A DNA stretch of 41,020 bases from Candidatus Bipolaricaulota bacterium (GTDB taxonomy: Bacteria; Bipolaricaulota; Bipolaricaulia; Bipolaricaulales; Bipolaricaulaceae): contig CALKES010000026.1 in NCBI GenBank assembly GCA_938084715.1, positions 1 to 41,020 on the forward strand, given 5' to 3'. The position numbers and the translations under genes are program-made. Under the pieces are notes generated by a model. The model did not search any database. It worked only from the letters and a program-made list of their open reading frames with translations, and was not told where the DNA came from. Below are positions 30,096-38,551 of the stretch, piece by piece (the stretch's first letter is position 1; each line of letters begins with the position of its first letter).

Positions 30096-32192
30096 GTGGA
30101 CTTCGACGAACTGGACGTTTTAGCCGTCAACACCCTGCGGTTTCTCGCCCTGGACATGGTGGAGGAGGCGAGGTCCGGGCACCCCGGGCTCCCCCTGGGG
30201 GCAGCCCCCATGGCGTGGGCCCTCGGGAGCCGGCACCTCAAGGTGAGCCCCGGGGATCCGGCCTGGCCCGACCGGGACCGGTTCGTCCTCTCCGCCGGCC
30301 ACGGCTCGGCCCTCCTCTACGCCCTTCTCCACCTGTGGGGCTTCCTCCCCTTGGAGGAGCTCCGGGCGTTTCGGAAGCTGGGGAGCCGGACCCCGGGGCA
30401 CCCCGAGGCCGGGCTCACCCCGGGGGTCGAGGCGACGACGGGCCCCCTGGGCCAGGGCCTGGCCAACGCCGTGGGGATGGCGATCGCCGAGGCCCACCTC
30501 GCGGCGACCTTCAACCGCCCGGGGTTCCCGATCGTGGACCACTACACCTACGTTCTGGCGAGCGACGGGGACCTCATGGAGGGGGTGGCGGCGGAGGCGG
30601 CGTCCCTGGCCGGGCACCTCCGGCTCGGAAAGCTCGTCGTCCTCTACGACCAAAACCGGGTCTCCCTCGCCGGCTCCACGGACCTCGCGTTCACCGAGGA
30701 CGTCCCGGCCCGGTTCCGAGCCTACGGGTGGCACGTCCTCGAGCTCGCGGACGGGAACGACCTTTCGGCGGTTGACCGGGCGATCCGCGAGGCCAAGGCG
30801 GAGGGGGAGCGACCTTCCCTCCTGTGCGTCCGGACGACGATCGGCTACGGGGCCCCCACGAAGGCGGGAACCTACCACGCCCACGGCTCGCCCCTTGGGC
30901 CCGAGGAGGTCCGGGGGGCGAAGCGCGCTTTGGGTTGGCCCGAGGAGCCCCCGTTCCTCGTCCCCGAGGAGGTCCGGGCGCGGACGGGCGAGCTCCAGAG
31001 GCGGGGCGAGGCAGCCCGCGGGGCCTGGGAGGAGCTGTTTGGCCGCTACGCCCGGGCGTACCCCGACCTCGCCCGGGAGTTCTCCCGCCGGATGAAGGGG
31101 AAGCTCCCCCCGGGCTGGGACGAGGGCCTCCCCTCGTTCCCGGGAGGGAAGCTCTCCACCCGCAAGGCGTCCGAGGCCGTCCTTCGGGCCCTGGGGGAGA
31201 GGGTCCCCGAGCTCGTGGGGGGATCGGCGGACCTCAACCCGTCGTGCCTAACCTGGCTTCCCGGGAAGGGGGACTTCGGCCCGGCGGCCCCCCCCGACCC
31301 CCAGGGGGAGGCCGGGGGCGGGTGGAGCTACGGGGGGAGGAACCTCCACTTCGGGGTCCGGGAGCACGGGATGGGGGCGATCGCCGTGGGGATGGCCCTC
31401 CACGGGGGGGTGCGGCCGTTTGTGGGGACGTTCCTCGTCTTCTCCGACTACATGCGCCCCCCCCTCCGCCTGGCCGCCCTCACCCACCTCCCCGTGGTCT
31501 TCGTCTTCACCCACGACTCGGTGGCCCTGGGGGAGGACGGGCCGACCCACCAGCCCGTGGAGCAGCTCATGAACCTCCGCTGCATCCCGGGCCTCGTCGT
31601 GATCCGCCCCTCCGACGCCGAGGAGGTCCGGGAGGCGTGGAGGTCCGCCCTCCGGCGGACGGAGGGGCCGACGGCCCTCGTTCTCACCCGCCAGGACGTC
31701 CCGGTCCTCGACCGGTCCTCGCTCGCCCCGGCCGAGGGCCTCGGCCGGGGGGCGTACGTCCTCTGGCAGGCGAAGGAAGGAACCCCAGACGCCATCCTCC
31801 TCGCCACGGGGTCCGAGGTCGCCTTGGCCCTCGAGGCCGGACGGGAGCTCGCCCGGGAGGGGGTCCACGCCCGGGTCGTGGCCGTCCCAAGCTGGGAGCT
31901 CTTCCTCGCCCAGCCCCCCGCGTACCGGGAGGAGGTCCTCCCCTCGCCCGTCCGGGCCCGGGTCGCGGTGGAGGCGGGGTGCCCGGTGGGTTGGGAGCGG
32001 TTCGTGGGCCTCGAGGGGGAGGTCGTGGGGATCTCCCGGTTTGGGGCGAGCGCCCCGGGGCCGGCGGTCCTCCGGGAGCTGGGGATCACGGTCGAGTCCG
32101 TCCTCGCCGCGGCCCGGCGGGTCCTGGCCCGAGTTGCCGCCCCAGGAGGCCAGGACTACCATGGACGGGACGGGCCCGTAGCTCAGGGGTAG
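30096..32192 (+). CDS. tkt: Transketolase
   Basis: A thiamine-diphosphate enzyme of the non-oxidative pentose phosphate pathway, transferring two-carbon ketol units between sugar phosphates. 698 residues from a GTG at 30096 with a strong GGAGGAGGAGG site. Motifs: [40 protein letters not shown], ThDP-binding SDGDLMEG followed by Asn in [47 protein letters not shown]. The C-terminus is extended: after the usual end ([11 protein letters not shown]) the frame runs about 25 more residues and its TAG (32190-32192) lies inside the tRNA gene, overlapping it by 21 bases. Confidence 0.96.
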   Translation: MDFDELDVLAVNTLRFLALDMVEEARSGHPGLPLGAAPMAWALGSRHLKVSPGDPAWPDRDRFVLSAGHGSALLYALLHLWGFLPLEELRAFRKLGSRTPGHPEAGLTPGVEATTGPLGQGLANAVGMAIAEAHLAATFNRPGFPIVDHYTYVLASDGDLMEGVAAEAASLAGHLRLGKLVVLYDQNRVSLAGSTDLAFTEDVPARFRAYGWHVLELADGNDLSAVDRAIREAKAEGERPSLLCVRTTIGYGAPTKAGTYHAHGSPLGPEEVRGAKRALGWPEEPPFLVPEEVRARTGELQRRGEAARGAWEELFGRYARAYPDLAREFSRRMKGKLPPGWDEGLPSFPGGKLSTRKASEAVLRALGERVPELVGGSADLNPSCLTWLPGKGDFGPAAPPDPQGEAGGGWSYGGRNLHFGVREHGMGAIAVGMALHGGVRPFVGTFLVFSDYMRPPLRLAALTHLPVVFVFTHDSVALGEDGPTHQPVEQLMNLRCIPGLVVIRPSDAEEVREAWRSALRRTEGPTALVLTRQDVPVLDRSSLAPAEGLGRGAYVLWQAKEGTPDAILLATGSEVALALEAGRELAREGVHARVVAVPSWELFLAQPPAYREEVLPSPVRARVAVEAGCPVGWERFVGLEGEVVGISRFGASAPGPAVLRELGITVESVLAAARRVLARVAAPGGQDYHGRDGPVAQG

Positions 32193-32243
32193 AGCAGCCG
32201 GCTCATAACCGGTGGGTCGCAGGTTCAAACCCTGCCGGGCCCA
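32172..32243 (+). tRNA. tRNA with CAU anticodon (elongator Met or Ile2)
   Basis: Acceptor GGGCCCG/CGGGCCC fully paired, so not the initiator; D arm GCTCAGGGGTAGAGC; anticodon stem GCCGG/CCGGT with loop CTCATAA (anticodon CAU); T arm GCAGGTTCAAACCCTGC; discriminator A; CCA not encoded (next bases GAGG). It could be elongator tRNA-Met or the tRNA-Ile whose C34 is converted to lysidine by TilS. The GGTCGC-type variable/T region looks Ile2-like to me, but I cannot decide. Its 5' 21 bases overlap the end of tkt. Confidence 0.9.
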
Positions 32244-32259
32244 GAGGTCCAGGAGGCGG

Positions 32260-32775
32260 ATGCGGAAGATCTACGTCAACGTCCATGGCACGTCCCGGGG
32301 GACCCCCGGGGAGGCCGCCATCGGGATCCTCGTCACGAACGAAAAGGGCGAGCCCCTGGCCCAGGTCGGCCGCCTCATCGGCCGGGCCACGGGGGAGGTC
32401 GCGGAGTACAAGGCGCTCCTGGAGGGCATCCGCCTCGCCGCGGGCCTCGCCCCCGAGGAGGCCGTCTTCCTCACCGACCACCCCCTGGTGGCGAACCAGG
32501 TCAACGGGTTCTCCGCCCCCCGGGAGCCCCACCTCGTCCACCTCAACCGGTCCGCCCTCGACCTCCTCGCCCAGCTCCCCCGGTGGCGGGTGAGCCTGGT
32601 CGAGCGGGAGGTCAACCACCCCGCCTGCCGGCTCGCCGAGGGGGCGTTCCGGGAGCGGACGCGTCTCGAGCGGGAGCGGGCCGAGCTCCTCCGGGAGCTC
32701 GACCACCTCCTCGACGGCCTCCCCCCCGAGGACCTCCGCCGCGTCGTCGCCTACGTCCGTTCCCTGCACCCGTAA
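32260..32775 (+). CDS. RNase H-fold protein with eroded active site
   Basis: 171 residues. The ATG at 32260 has AGGAGG 3 nt upstream; the frame also opens inside the tRNA, which I reject. Residues 1-128 follow the RNase HI/RVT_3 pattern: [19 protein letters not shown] where active enzymes have DGASRGNPG, then [28 protein letters not shown] and [15 protein letters not shown]. Of the four catalytic acids, Glu49 and Asp73 are present, but the first Asp is His9 and the last is Cys123. A charged helical tail (about 130-171) follows. It is probably not a normal RNA/DNA-hybrid nuclease; a nucleic-acid-binding role is inference. dtd starts one base after the stop. Confidence 0.8.
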   Translation: MRKIYVNVHGTSRGTPGEAAIGILVTNEKGEPLAQVGRLIGRATGEVAEYKALLEGIRLAAGLAPEEAVFLTDHPLVANQVNGFSAPREPHLVHLNRSALDLLAQLPRWRVSLVEREVNHPACRLAEGAFRERTRLERERAELLRELDHLLDGLPPEDLRRVVAYVRSLHP

Positions 32776-32776
32776 C

Positions 32777-33235
32777 ATGCGGATCGTCCTCCAGCGGGTT
32801 CGGGAGGCGGCGGTGCGGGTCGCGGGCCGGGAGGTGGCCCGGATCGGCCCGGGCTTCCTCCTCCTCGTGGGGATCGGGCGGGACGACGGGCCGGAGGAGC
32901 TCCGGTTCTGGGCCAAGAAGGTCCCCGAGCTCCGGATCTTCCCCGACGAGGAGGGGCGGATGAACCGATCCCTGCGGGAAGTCGGGGGGGAGGTCCTCTG
33001 CGTCTCCCAGTTCACCCTGTACGGGGAGGCGACCCGGGGCCGGCGGCCGGACTTCACCGAGGCCGCCCCGGGGGAAAGGGCCGAGCTCCTCTACGCCGAG
33101 TTCCTGGAGCTCCTGCGCGCCCAAGGGGTCCCCGTCCGGAGCGGGGTGTTCGGGGCCAAGATGGAGGTGTCCCTCGTGAACGACGGGCCGGTGACCTTGA
33201 TCTTGGAGCGGCCGCCGGCACAATTGGGGGCCTAA
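32777..33235 (+). CDS. dtd: D-aminoacyl-tRNA deacylase
   Basis: Removes D-amino acids and glycine mischarged on tRNAs. 152 residues, normal length. [20 protein letters not shown] at the start, the [17 protein letters not shown] signature in the middle, and the Gly-transPro-equivalent region [22 protein letters not shown] at the end are all diagnostic. One base after the RNase H-fold gene and 9 nt before rpmF, so the three form an operon behind the tRNA. Confidence 0.96.
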   Translation: MRIVLQRVREAAVRVAGREVARIGPGFLLLVGIGRDDGPEELRFWAKKVPELRIFPDEEGRMNRSLREVGGEVLCVSQFTLYGEATRGRRPDFTEAAPGERAELLYAEFLELLRAQGVPVRSGVFGAKMEVSLVNDGPVTLILERPPAQLGA

Positions 33236-33244
33236 GGAGGGTTC

Positions 33245-33436
33245 ATGGCTGCAGTCCCCAAGTCCCGGAAATCCCATCGCGAGGTCCGGCTTCGCCGCAC
33301 CCACTGGCGGGCCCACGTGGCCCCGGCCACGACCTGCCCCCAGTGCCACGAGTTCCGCCTCCCCCACCGGGTGTGCCCGTCCTGCGGGTACTACAACGGG
33401 ATGGCCGTGGTCGAGGTCGCGGAGAAGAAGAAGTAG
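33245..33436 (+). CDS. rpmF: Ribosomal protein L32 (zinc-binding type)
   Basis: A 63-residue basic 50S protein with MAAVPKSRKSHREVRLRRTH and a zinc ribbon of two Cys-x2-Cys pairs (TCPQCHEF and VCPSCGYY). TAAGGAGG ribosome site overlaps the end of dtd. Its stop TAG directly abuts the stop of the convergent MFS gene (TAGCTA, 33434-33439). The usual neighbour plsX is far away in this genome. Confidence 0.96.
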   Translation: MAAVPKSRKSHREVRLRRTHWRAHVAPATTCPQCHEFRLPHRVCPSCGYYNGMAVVEVAEKKK

Positions 33437-34708
33437 CTACGGGACCGGCCGCCCCTCCACGAGGAGGATCGGAAGGGTCACCGCCATCAGCATCGCCCCG
33501 AGGAGGAACGCGGCGGGGAACCCGATGAAGTCGGCGACAAACCCGCCGGCGAGGGCCCCAAGCACGTTCCCTAACCCCGCCACCGCGTTGTAGATCCCCA
33601 GGCCCTGGCCTTGGAGCCCCGGGGGGGAGAGCCGGGACACGATCGCCGTCACCGAGAGCTGGAAGAAGGCCCACGTCGCCCCGGCCAGGCCCCACAGGGC
33701 GGGGAGAAGCCAGCGGGCGACCCCGGGCGTCGTCAGGGCGAACCCCACGAACATCCCCGTCCGGCCAAGGAGGGCGAGGGCCGCCGCCGGCCGGTGCCCC
33801 CACCGCCCCACCGCTCTCCGGGCCCACCCAAACGCGACCACGCTCACCCCGTGGTGGGCGACGTAGAGGGCGAACACGAGCTCGCTCGGCCAGCGGAGCT
33901 TCTCCCGGACGAACACCGGAAACGGGGCGAACACCATGGAGAACCCAACGAACGCCAGGAACGCGGCGTAGTAGACGAGGACGAGGTCCGGTCCAAACGC
34001 GGTCCGCCCCTGGAGGAACCGAACGAGGGCGCTCGGCCGCAGGGCGTCGTAGAGCTGGACCGGGCCGTAGCGGAAGCGCTCGTAGAGGAAGTTCCCCACG
34101 GCAAGGGCAAGGTCGCGGAACGAGGGGGCCTCCACCCGCACCCCGGGGTCGCGGACCGTCCGCACGGCCACGGCCATCCCGCCCAAGGAGAGGGCCCCCA
34201 CGACGAGGCCCAGGGAGCGGAGGCCCCACCCCTCCCCCAGCCACCGCACCAGGCCCGCGGTCCACCCCGCCCCGAGGGCGAGCCCCAGGGTCCACCCCAC
34301 CCCGCAGTAGACGTTGAACCGGGCGATCTCCTCCTCCCACCGCTCCTTGGGGAACCCGCCGAGGATGAGGAGGATCGACACCGACGAGCCCGCCATCCAG
34401 GCCAGGGCCACCCAGGCGTTGACGAGGTAGAGGGGGCGCATCTGGAGGATGAGGGGAAGGGCGAGGTAGGCGATTCCGACCCCGAAGAAGCTTAAGGCCA
34501 CGAAGACTCGCCGCCGGGGGGTGGCGTCGAGGACCCGCCCCCAGACGAGGCTCGCCACCACGTTCATCACGCTTCCCACCGCGGCCAGGGTCCCTACGCT
34601 CCCCGCCTTGGCCCCAAGGTGGTAGGCGTAGAGGGGAAGGAGGGCCGAGGCCGCACCCATCGCGGCGTTCCCGAGCACGTACGCCCAGTACCAGCGGGGC
34701 GCCCTCAC
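33437..34708 (-). CDS. Major facilitator superfamily transporter
   Basis: 423 residues with about twelve hydrophobic segments. The first-loop motif region reads VVASLVWGRVLDATPRRRVFV (a form of the MFS motif A, G-x3-D-x2-GRR), and a similar pattern recurs in the second half (GWARRAVGRWGHRP). It starts with GTG overlapping the previous stop (GTGA, 34705-34708), so it is the last gene of the upp-fabG-TIM barrel operon. The substrate cannot be deduced; sugar or drug are both possible, and the neighbouring sugar-isomerase-like gene makes a sugar a mild favourite. Confidence 0.85.
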   Translation of the reverse strand: MRAPRWYWAYVLGNAAMGAASALLPLYAYHLGAKAGSVGTLAAVGSVMNVVASLVWGRVLDATPRRRVFVALSFFGVGIAYLALPLILQMRPLYLVNAWVALAWMAGSSVSILLILGGFPKERWEEEIARFNVYCGVGWTLGLALGAGWTAGLVRWLGEGWGLRSLGLVVGALSLGGMAVAVRTVRDPGVRVEAPSFRDLALAVGNFLYERFRYGPVQLYDALRPSALVRFLQGRTAFGPDLVLVYYAAFLAFVGFSMVFAPFPVFVREKLRWPSELVFALYVAHHGVSVVAFGWARRAVGRWGHRPAAALALLGRTGMFVGFALTTPGVARWLLPALWGLAGATWAFFQLSVTAIVSRLSPPGLQGQGLGIYNAVAGLGNVLGALAGGFVADFIGFPAAFLLGAMLMAVTLPILLVEGRPVP

Positions 34709-35505
34709 GCCGCCTCCAGGAGGGCCACGGACCAGCGCAACCCCTCCGGGTCCGGGATTTCCAGGATGACGGGTCCGGCGTATCCCCCCTCATCGAGCGC
34801 CCTCACGACCCCCCGCCAGTCGAGGGTGCCGTCCCCAAGCGCCAAGTGGTCGTCCACCGCACCCCGGTTGTCGTGGAGGTGGACGTGGACGAGGCGCTCC
34901 CCGAGGGCCCGGACGTACCCTTCGGCCCCCCCGCCCACGGTGTGGAGGTGGCCCAGGTCAAGGCACGCCCCAAGGCCCGGGAACCGCTCGAGGAACCCCC
35001 GGTGGTCCTCCGGGGTGTAGACCATCTCCCACCCTCGGCCCTTTTGCTTGTTCTCCAGGGCCACGGGGACCGGGGAGGCCCGGCGGAGAATCAGTTCCAA
35101 GGCCCACTCGAACCGCCGCACGGCGAGTTCCCGCGCCCCGTCGAGCTGGAGGTAGTCGGGGTCCACGAGCCCGGGGTGGACGACGACCCGGGCCGCGCCG
35201 AGGTCCCGCGCGAGGTCCACCGACCCCACGACCTCCTCCAGGGCCGCCGCGGCCAGGGACGGGTACGGGGAGGCGAGGTTGATCCCGTAGATCGGGGCGT
35301 GGACCGTGCACGTGAGCCCTCGCTCGGCCAGGAGCCCCCGGAGCCTCTTCCGCCCTTCCGTTCCCAAGGCGGGGGGGTAGGCCGCCCCGGGATCGGCCCG
35401 AAGCTCGACCCACCCCAGCCCGAGTTCCGCAGCGAGGGCGATCCACCGCCCGAGGTCCATCCCCGGCCGGAGGAAGGTGGACAGCCCAACCCGGCGGAGG
35501 TCCAT
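34705..35505 (-). CDS. Sugar phosphate isomerase/epimerase-type TIM barrel protein
   Basis: 266 residues of the xylose isomerase-like/AP endonuclease 2 superfamily. Metal-site style motifs: CTVHAPIYGINLASP, ARVVVHPGLVD, VALENKQKGRGWEMV, LGACLDLGHLHTVGG, VHVHLHDNRGAVDDHLALGDG and VILEIPDPEG. The superfamily binds divalent metals and acts on sugars (isomerases, epimerases, dehydratases) or on abasic DNA (endonuclease IV). The DNRG..D.H...G pattern fits the sugar branch. ATG overlaps the fabG stop by one base (TGATG). The exact substrate is unknown. Confidence 0.82.
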   Translation of the reverse strand: MDLRRVGLSTFLRPGMDLGRWIALAAELGLGWVELRADPGAAYPPALGTEGRKRLRGLLAERGLTCTVHAPIYGINLASPYPSLAAAALEEVVGSVDLARDLGAARVVVHPGLVDPDYLQLDGARELAVRRFEWALELILRRASPVPVALENKQKGRGWEMVYTPEDHRGFLERFPGLGACLDLGHLHTVGGGAEGYVRALGERLVHVHLHDNRGAVDDHLALGDGTLDWRGVVRALDEGGYAGPVILEIPDPEGLRWSVALLEAA

Positions 35506-36242
35506 CACTCCATCCGCAGGCCGCCGTTCACGGACACCGTGGCCCCCGTCATGTACCCCGCCTCCTCGGAGCAGAGGAAGGCGATCACGGACGCCACCTC
35601 GTCGGGGCTGGCGACCCGGCCGAGCGGAATCTGGGCCCGGATCTCCTCCCCCCGGGTCTCGAGGGCCTCCCGGTTGATGTCCGTGGCCACGAACCCCGGG
35701 CAGACGGCGTTCACGGTGATCCCGTAGGGGGCGAGGGCGAGGGCGAGGGACTTCGTGAGCCCAAGGAGCCCGGCCTTGGCCGAAGCGTAGTGGACCCCGT
35801 GGGCCGCTCCCGTGAGGGCCCGGAGGGAGGACACGTTCACGATCCGCCCGTAGCCGGCCTCCCGCATGTAGGGGACCGCGTACCGGGCGCAGACGAACGC
35901 CGCAGTTAGTCCAACCCGGAGCATCCGATCCCAGTCCTCCAGGGAGAGCTCGTCCCAGGGAAGGCGCTGGACGTAGCCCGCGTTGTTCACGAGGATGTGG
36001 AGGGCCCCGAGCCCTTCCGCGGCCTTGTGGACGAGCTCCCGGGCCTGGTCGGGGTCGGCGAGGTCGGCCTGGAGAAGGAGGGCTCGGGCCCCCAGGCGCT
36101 GGATCGCCGCGGCCACCTCCTCCGCCGCCGTGCGCTGGGTCCGGTAGCTCAGGGCCACGTCGTAGCCCCGGGCGGCGAGCTTCACCGCCGTGGCCGCCCC
36201 AATCCCCCGGGATCCTCCCGTCACCAGTGCGCAGCGCTTCAT
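35505..36242 (-). CDS. fabG: SDR-family oxidoreductase, FabG-like
   Basis: 245 residues of the classical short-chain dehydrogenase/reductase family. Cofactor motif TGGSRGIG near residue 8; NNAG (HILVNNAGYVQ); catalytic Ser in VNVSSLRALTG and Tyr-x3-Lys in HYASAKAGLLG; VNAVCPGFVATD; tail YMTGATVSVNGGL, typical of 3-oxoacyl-ACP reductase. It may reduce 3-ketoacyl-ACP in fatty acid synthesis, but its place between upp and a sugar-isomerase-like gene leaves a sugar or other alcohol as an option. Two bases separate it from upp; the longer upstream frame is a shadow of upp. Confidence 0.85.
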   Translation of the reverse strand: MKRCALVTGGSRGIGAATAVKLAARGYDVALSYRTQRTAAEEVAAAIQRLGARALLLQADLADPDQARELVHKAAEGLGALHILVNNAGYVQRLPWDELSLEDWDRMLRVGLTAAFVCARYAVPYMREAGYGRIVNVSSLRALTGAAHGVHYASAKAGLLGLTKSLALALAPYGITVNAVCPGFVATDINREALETRGEEIRAQIPLGRVASPDEVASVIAFLCSEEAGYMTGATVSVNGGLRME

Positions 36243-36244
36243 CG

Positions 36245-36865
36245 CTAGGTCCCGAACAGCCGATCCCCGGCGTCCCCAAGTCCGGGGCGGATGTAGCCGT
36301 GGGAGTCGAGCTCCCGGTCCAAGGCCGCGGCGTAGACCGGGACGTCGGGGTGGGCCTCCTGGAGGACCTTGAGCCCCTCCGGGGCCGCCACGAGGCACAG
36401 GAACCGGACGTCCTGGGCCCCCCGGGCCTTGACGATCCCCACCGCGTGGGCCGCCGAGCCCCCCGTGGCGAGCATCGGGTCCACCACGATGACGAGGGCG
36501 TCCCCGAGGTTCCCGGGGAGTTTGGCGTAGTACTCCACGGGGTTGAGGGTCTTCGGGTCCCGGTAGATCCCGATGTGGCCGATCCGGGCGCTGGGGATGA
36601 GGGAAAGAACCCCATCGAGCATCACGATCCCTGCCCGGAGGATGGGGACGAGGACCACAGGCCGGGCGAGCTCCACCCCCACCGTGGGCTCAAGCGGCGA
36701 CTCCACCGCCACCTCCCGAAGGGGGAAGTCGCGGGTGATCTCGTAGACCATGAGGGCGGTGAGCTCCTCGAGGATCTGCCTGAACTGGAGCCGGTCCGTC
36801 CTCCGGTCGCGGAGGCGGGTGAGCTTGGCCTGGATCAGGGGGTGGTTCACCAGCACGAACGCCAT
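36245..36865 (-). CDS. upp: Uracil phosphoribosyltransferase
   Basis: Salvages uracil to UMP with PRPP. 206 residues: VLVNHPLIQAKLTRLRDRRT at the start, TRDFPLREVAVESPLE, LVPILRAGIVMLDG, the PRPP-binding loop VVDPMLATGGSAAHAV, and the uracil-site end GYIRPGLGDAGDRLFGT. Start ATG at 36865; the frame open further upstream covers the promoter and the previous gene. First gene of an operon with fabG, the TIM barrel gene and the MFS transporter. Confidence 0.96.
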   Translation of the reverse strand: MAFVLVNHPLIQAKLTRLRDRRTDRLQFRQILEELTALMVYEITRDFPLREVAVESPLEPTVGVELARPVVLVPILRAGIVMLDGVLSLIPSARIGHIGIYRDPKTLNPVEYYAKLPGNLGDALVIVVDPMLATGGSAAHAVGIVKARGAQDVRFLCLVAAPEGLKVLQEAHPDVPVYAAALDRELDSHGYIRPGLGDAGDRLFGT

Positions 36866-36875
36866 GGTGGAGCCT

Positions 36876-36903
36876 AGGGTAGCTCCTCCCCCGGAGGGCG
36901 CAA
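36876..36903 (-). promoter_or_regulatory. upp operon promoter (TTGCGC-N16-TACCCT)
   Basis: Minus strand TTGCGC (36903-36898), 16-nt spacer, TACCCT (36881-36876), then 10 nt to the upp ATG with no clear ribosome site. It begins 4 nt after the stop of the 294-residue gene. Confidence 0.45.
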
Positions 36904-36906
36904 CCC

Positions 36907-37791
36907 CTAGAGGAGGGAGAGGTACTCGTGTCGCTCGTCGAGGGCCTCGTCGAGGTAGACGAGCCAGAGCTTCAGGGTCTTGTAGAGGGACGCCACGAGC
37001 CACGACCGGACCGGGTCCTGGGACCCGATGAGCCCGTGGATCCGCCCCTCCAACGGGCTCCGAGGGGGGAGGCCCTCGAGCCAACGGGCCAGGGCGTCCG
37101 CGACGCGCCGCAGGGTCGGGACCCTCTCTGGATCGAGCTCCGGGGCCGCCCGGAGGGCGGGGAGGCAGACGAGGACCCGGGGAGGGTCCCCGTTCCCGAT
37201 GCTCTGGACCAGGCGGGAGGTGTTCCAGCGGAGGGTGTAGGCGCAGGGATGGCGGGCGAGGAGGGGAAGCGGGGCGTCCTCATCGGCAACCAGGGCCTGG
37301 GCCAGGGGGAAGTGGGCCCCCTCCGCCCACCGCTCGAGGAGGGCGTCGAGGGCCGCCGGGCCGTTCCCAAGCTCCCGGATGACCTCCCCCACCGCCCGCG
37401 CCGCCTCGGCCTGCTCCGGAGCGGGGACGGGAGGAAGGCCGTTGACCGACGGAGGACTCCCGCCGTTCTCCGCCCACCGGAGGAGGGCGGACCCAAGCTC
37501 GTCGAGCTCCCGCTGAACGGCCAGGGGGAGGTCCCCGCAGCCCCCGAACCGGGGGCAGACCCGGCCCGAACCGATCATGTGGAGGACCTGCTCCAGCCCA
37601 TCGAGAAAGCGGTGGGCGCAAGGCTCGAACCCCCAGCGGGGCATCCGGTCCCGGACGAGGATCGCCCACCGAGGGAGGGAGAGCTCCTCCAGCTGGCTGT
37701 TGAGGTAGAGGATTTCCTCGTCGAACGCCTCCCGGCCGTCGATGCCCGGGGCCTCCCACCACTCGACGATCCGCCGCTCCGAGACCTTCAC
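36907..37791 (-). CDS. Protein of unknown function with N-terminal cysteine cluster
   Basis: 294 residues, GTG start at 37791 preceded by AGGGGGGAGG. I recognise no family. Visible features: MKVSERRIVEWWEAPGIDG start, a cysteine-containing stretch FEPCAHRFLDGLEQVL and GRVCPRFGGCGDLPL (about residues 55-87; three or four Cys plus His that could bind metal), a helical centre, and an alpha-rich C-terminal half ending LYKTLKLWLVYLDEALDERHEYLSLL. No signal peptide or membrane segments. It lies alone between plsY and the upp operon. Confidence 0.65.
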   Translation of the reverse strand: MKVSERRIVEWWEAPGIDGREAFDEEILYLNSQLEELSLPRWAILVRDRMPRWGFEPCAHRFLDGLEQVLHMIGSGRVCPRFGGCGDLPLAVQRELDELGSALLRWAENGGSPPSVNGLPPVPAPEQAEAARAVGEVIRELGNGPAALDALLERWAEGAHFPLAQALVADEDAPLPLLARHPCAYTLRWNTSRLVQSIGNGDPPRVLVCLPALRAAPELDPERVPTLRRVADALARWLEGLPPRSPLEGRIHGLIGSQDPVRSWLVASLYKTLKLWLVYLDEALDERHEYLSLL

Positions 37792-37869
37792 CCTCCCCCC
37801 CTTGACGACCAGGTATGCGCTGCGGGCGTTCTGGTCTGAAGTAGCTTAAGCGCGCGACAGGGGATTCTA

Positions 37870-37888
37870 CCCCCCGAGCCCTGGGGGG
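37870..37888 (-). terminator. Small GC hairpin after plsY
   Basis: CCCCCC (37870-37875) and GGGGGG (37883-37888) with a 7-nt loop, 19 nt after the plsY stop on the minus strand. No U-tract. It also precedes the 294-residue gene's leader. Confidence 0.35.
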
Positions 37889-37906
37889 CAACGGGACCTT
37901 TGACCG

Positions 37907-38545
37907 CTAAGCCCGCGGCCGCTCCCACGGGCGGCGGAACCGGTTCTCCTTCCCGGAAAGAAGCCGCCGGACGTTCCCCCGGTGGGTCCAGAAGACAAAC
38001 GGAACGAGCCCGACCGCAAGACCTTGAACTGCGGGATGGACCTCGACCCCCGCAAGGCGGCCGAGGAGGAACGCCGCGAGGGGAAGGACGGCCGCGGCCC
38101 CGAGGGAGCCCAGGGAGACGTACCCCGTGGCGAAGACGAGGAGGAAGAACACCCCGGCGGCGAGGAGGGTTGGAAGCGGTGCGAGGGCGAGGAGCACCCC
38201 TGCCCCCGCGGCCACGCCCTTCCCGCCCCGGAACTTGAGGTAGGGGGTGAACACGTGCCCGAGGACCGCCCCGAGGCCCCCGGCGAGAGCGAGGTAGACG
38301 GGTTCCCCGCCCAGGGGCAGGAGCGGGAGGAGCCCCGCCGCGGCGTAGCCCTTGGCGATGTCGAGGGCCAACACGGGAAGCCCCACCCGCCACCCAAGAA
38401 CCCGGAGGGCGTTCGTCCCCCCCACGTTCCCCGACCCGTGGCGGCGGATGTCAACGCCCTTCAGGCGCCCGGCGAGGTAGGCCACGGGGATCCCCCCGAG
38501 GAGGTAGCCGAGAACGGCAACCAGGACGTAGCTTCCCGTGCCCAC
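37907..38545 (-). CDS. plsY: Glycerol-3-phosphate acyltransferase PlsY
   Basis: Uses acyl-phosphate (from PlsX) to acylate glycerol-3-phosphate in the membrane, giving lysophosphatidic acid. 212 residues with about five membrane helices and the three PlsY motifs: GSGNVGGTNALR, HVFTPYLKFRGGKGVA and HRGNVRRLLSGKENRF. GTG start at 38545; TAACAT ends 6 nt before it and no ribosome site is present, so the mRNA should be leaderless. plsX is 29 kb away on the other strand. Confidence 0.96.
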   Translation of the reverse strand: MGTGSYVLVAVLGYLLGGIPVAYLAGRLKGVDIRRHGSGNVGGTNALRVLGWRVGLPVLALDIAKGYAAAGLLPLLPLGGEPVYLALAGGLGAVLGHVFTPYLKFRGGKGVAAGAGVLLALAPLPTLLAAGVFFLLVFATGYVSLGSLGAAAVLPLAAFLLGRLAGVEVHPAVQGLAVGLVPFVFWTHRGNVRRLLSGKENRFRRPWERPRA

Positions 38546-38551
38546 GCCCGG

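Noticed and set aside
32172-32243. Initiator tRNA-fMet
   Set aside because: The first acceptor pair is G-C, not the C-A mismatch of initiators, and the anticodon stem lacks the three consecutive G-C pairs.
36866-37084. Upstream extension of upp
   Set aside because: It is antisense or out-of-frame sequence over the promoter and the end of the 294-residue gene; family N-terminus begins at 36865.
37801-37855. TTGACG motif on the plus strand as a promoter
   Set aside because: No plus-strand gene follows and no matching -10 at the right distance; the stretch is the leader of the minus-strand gene.
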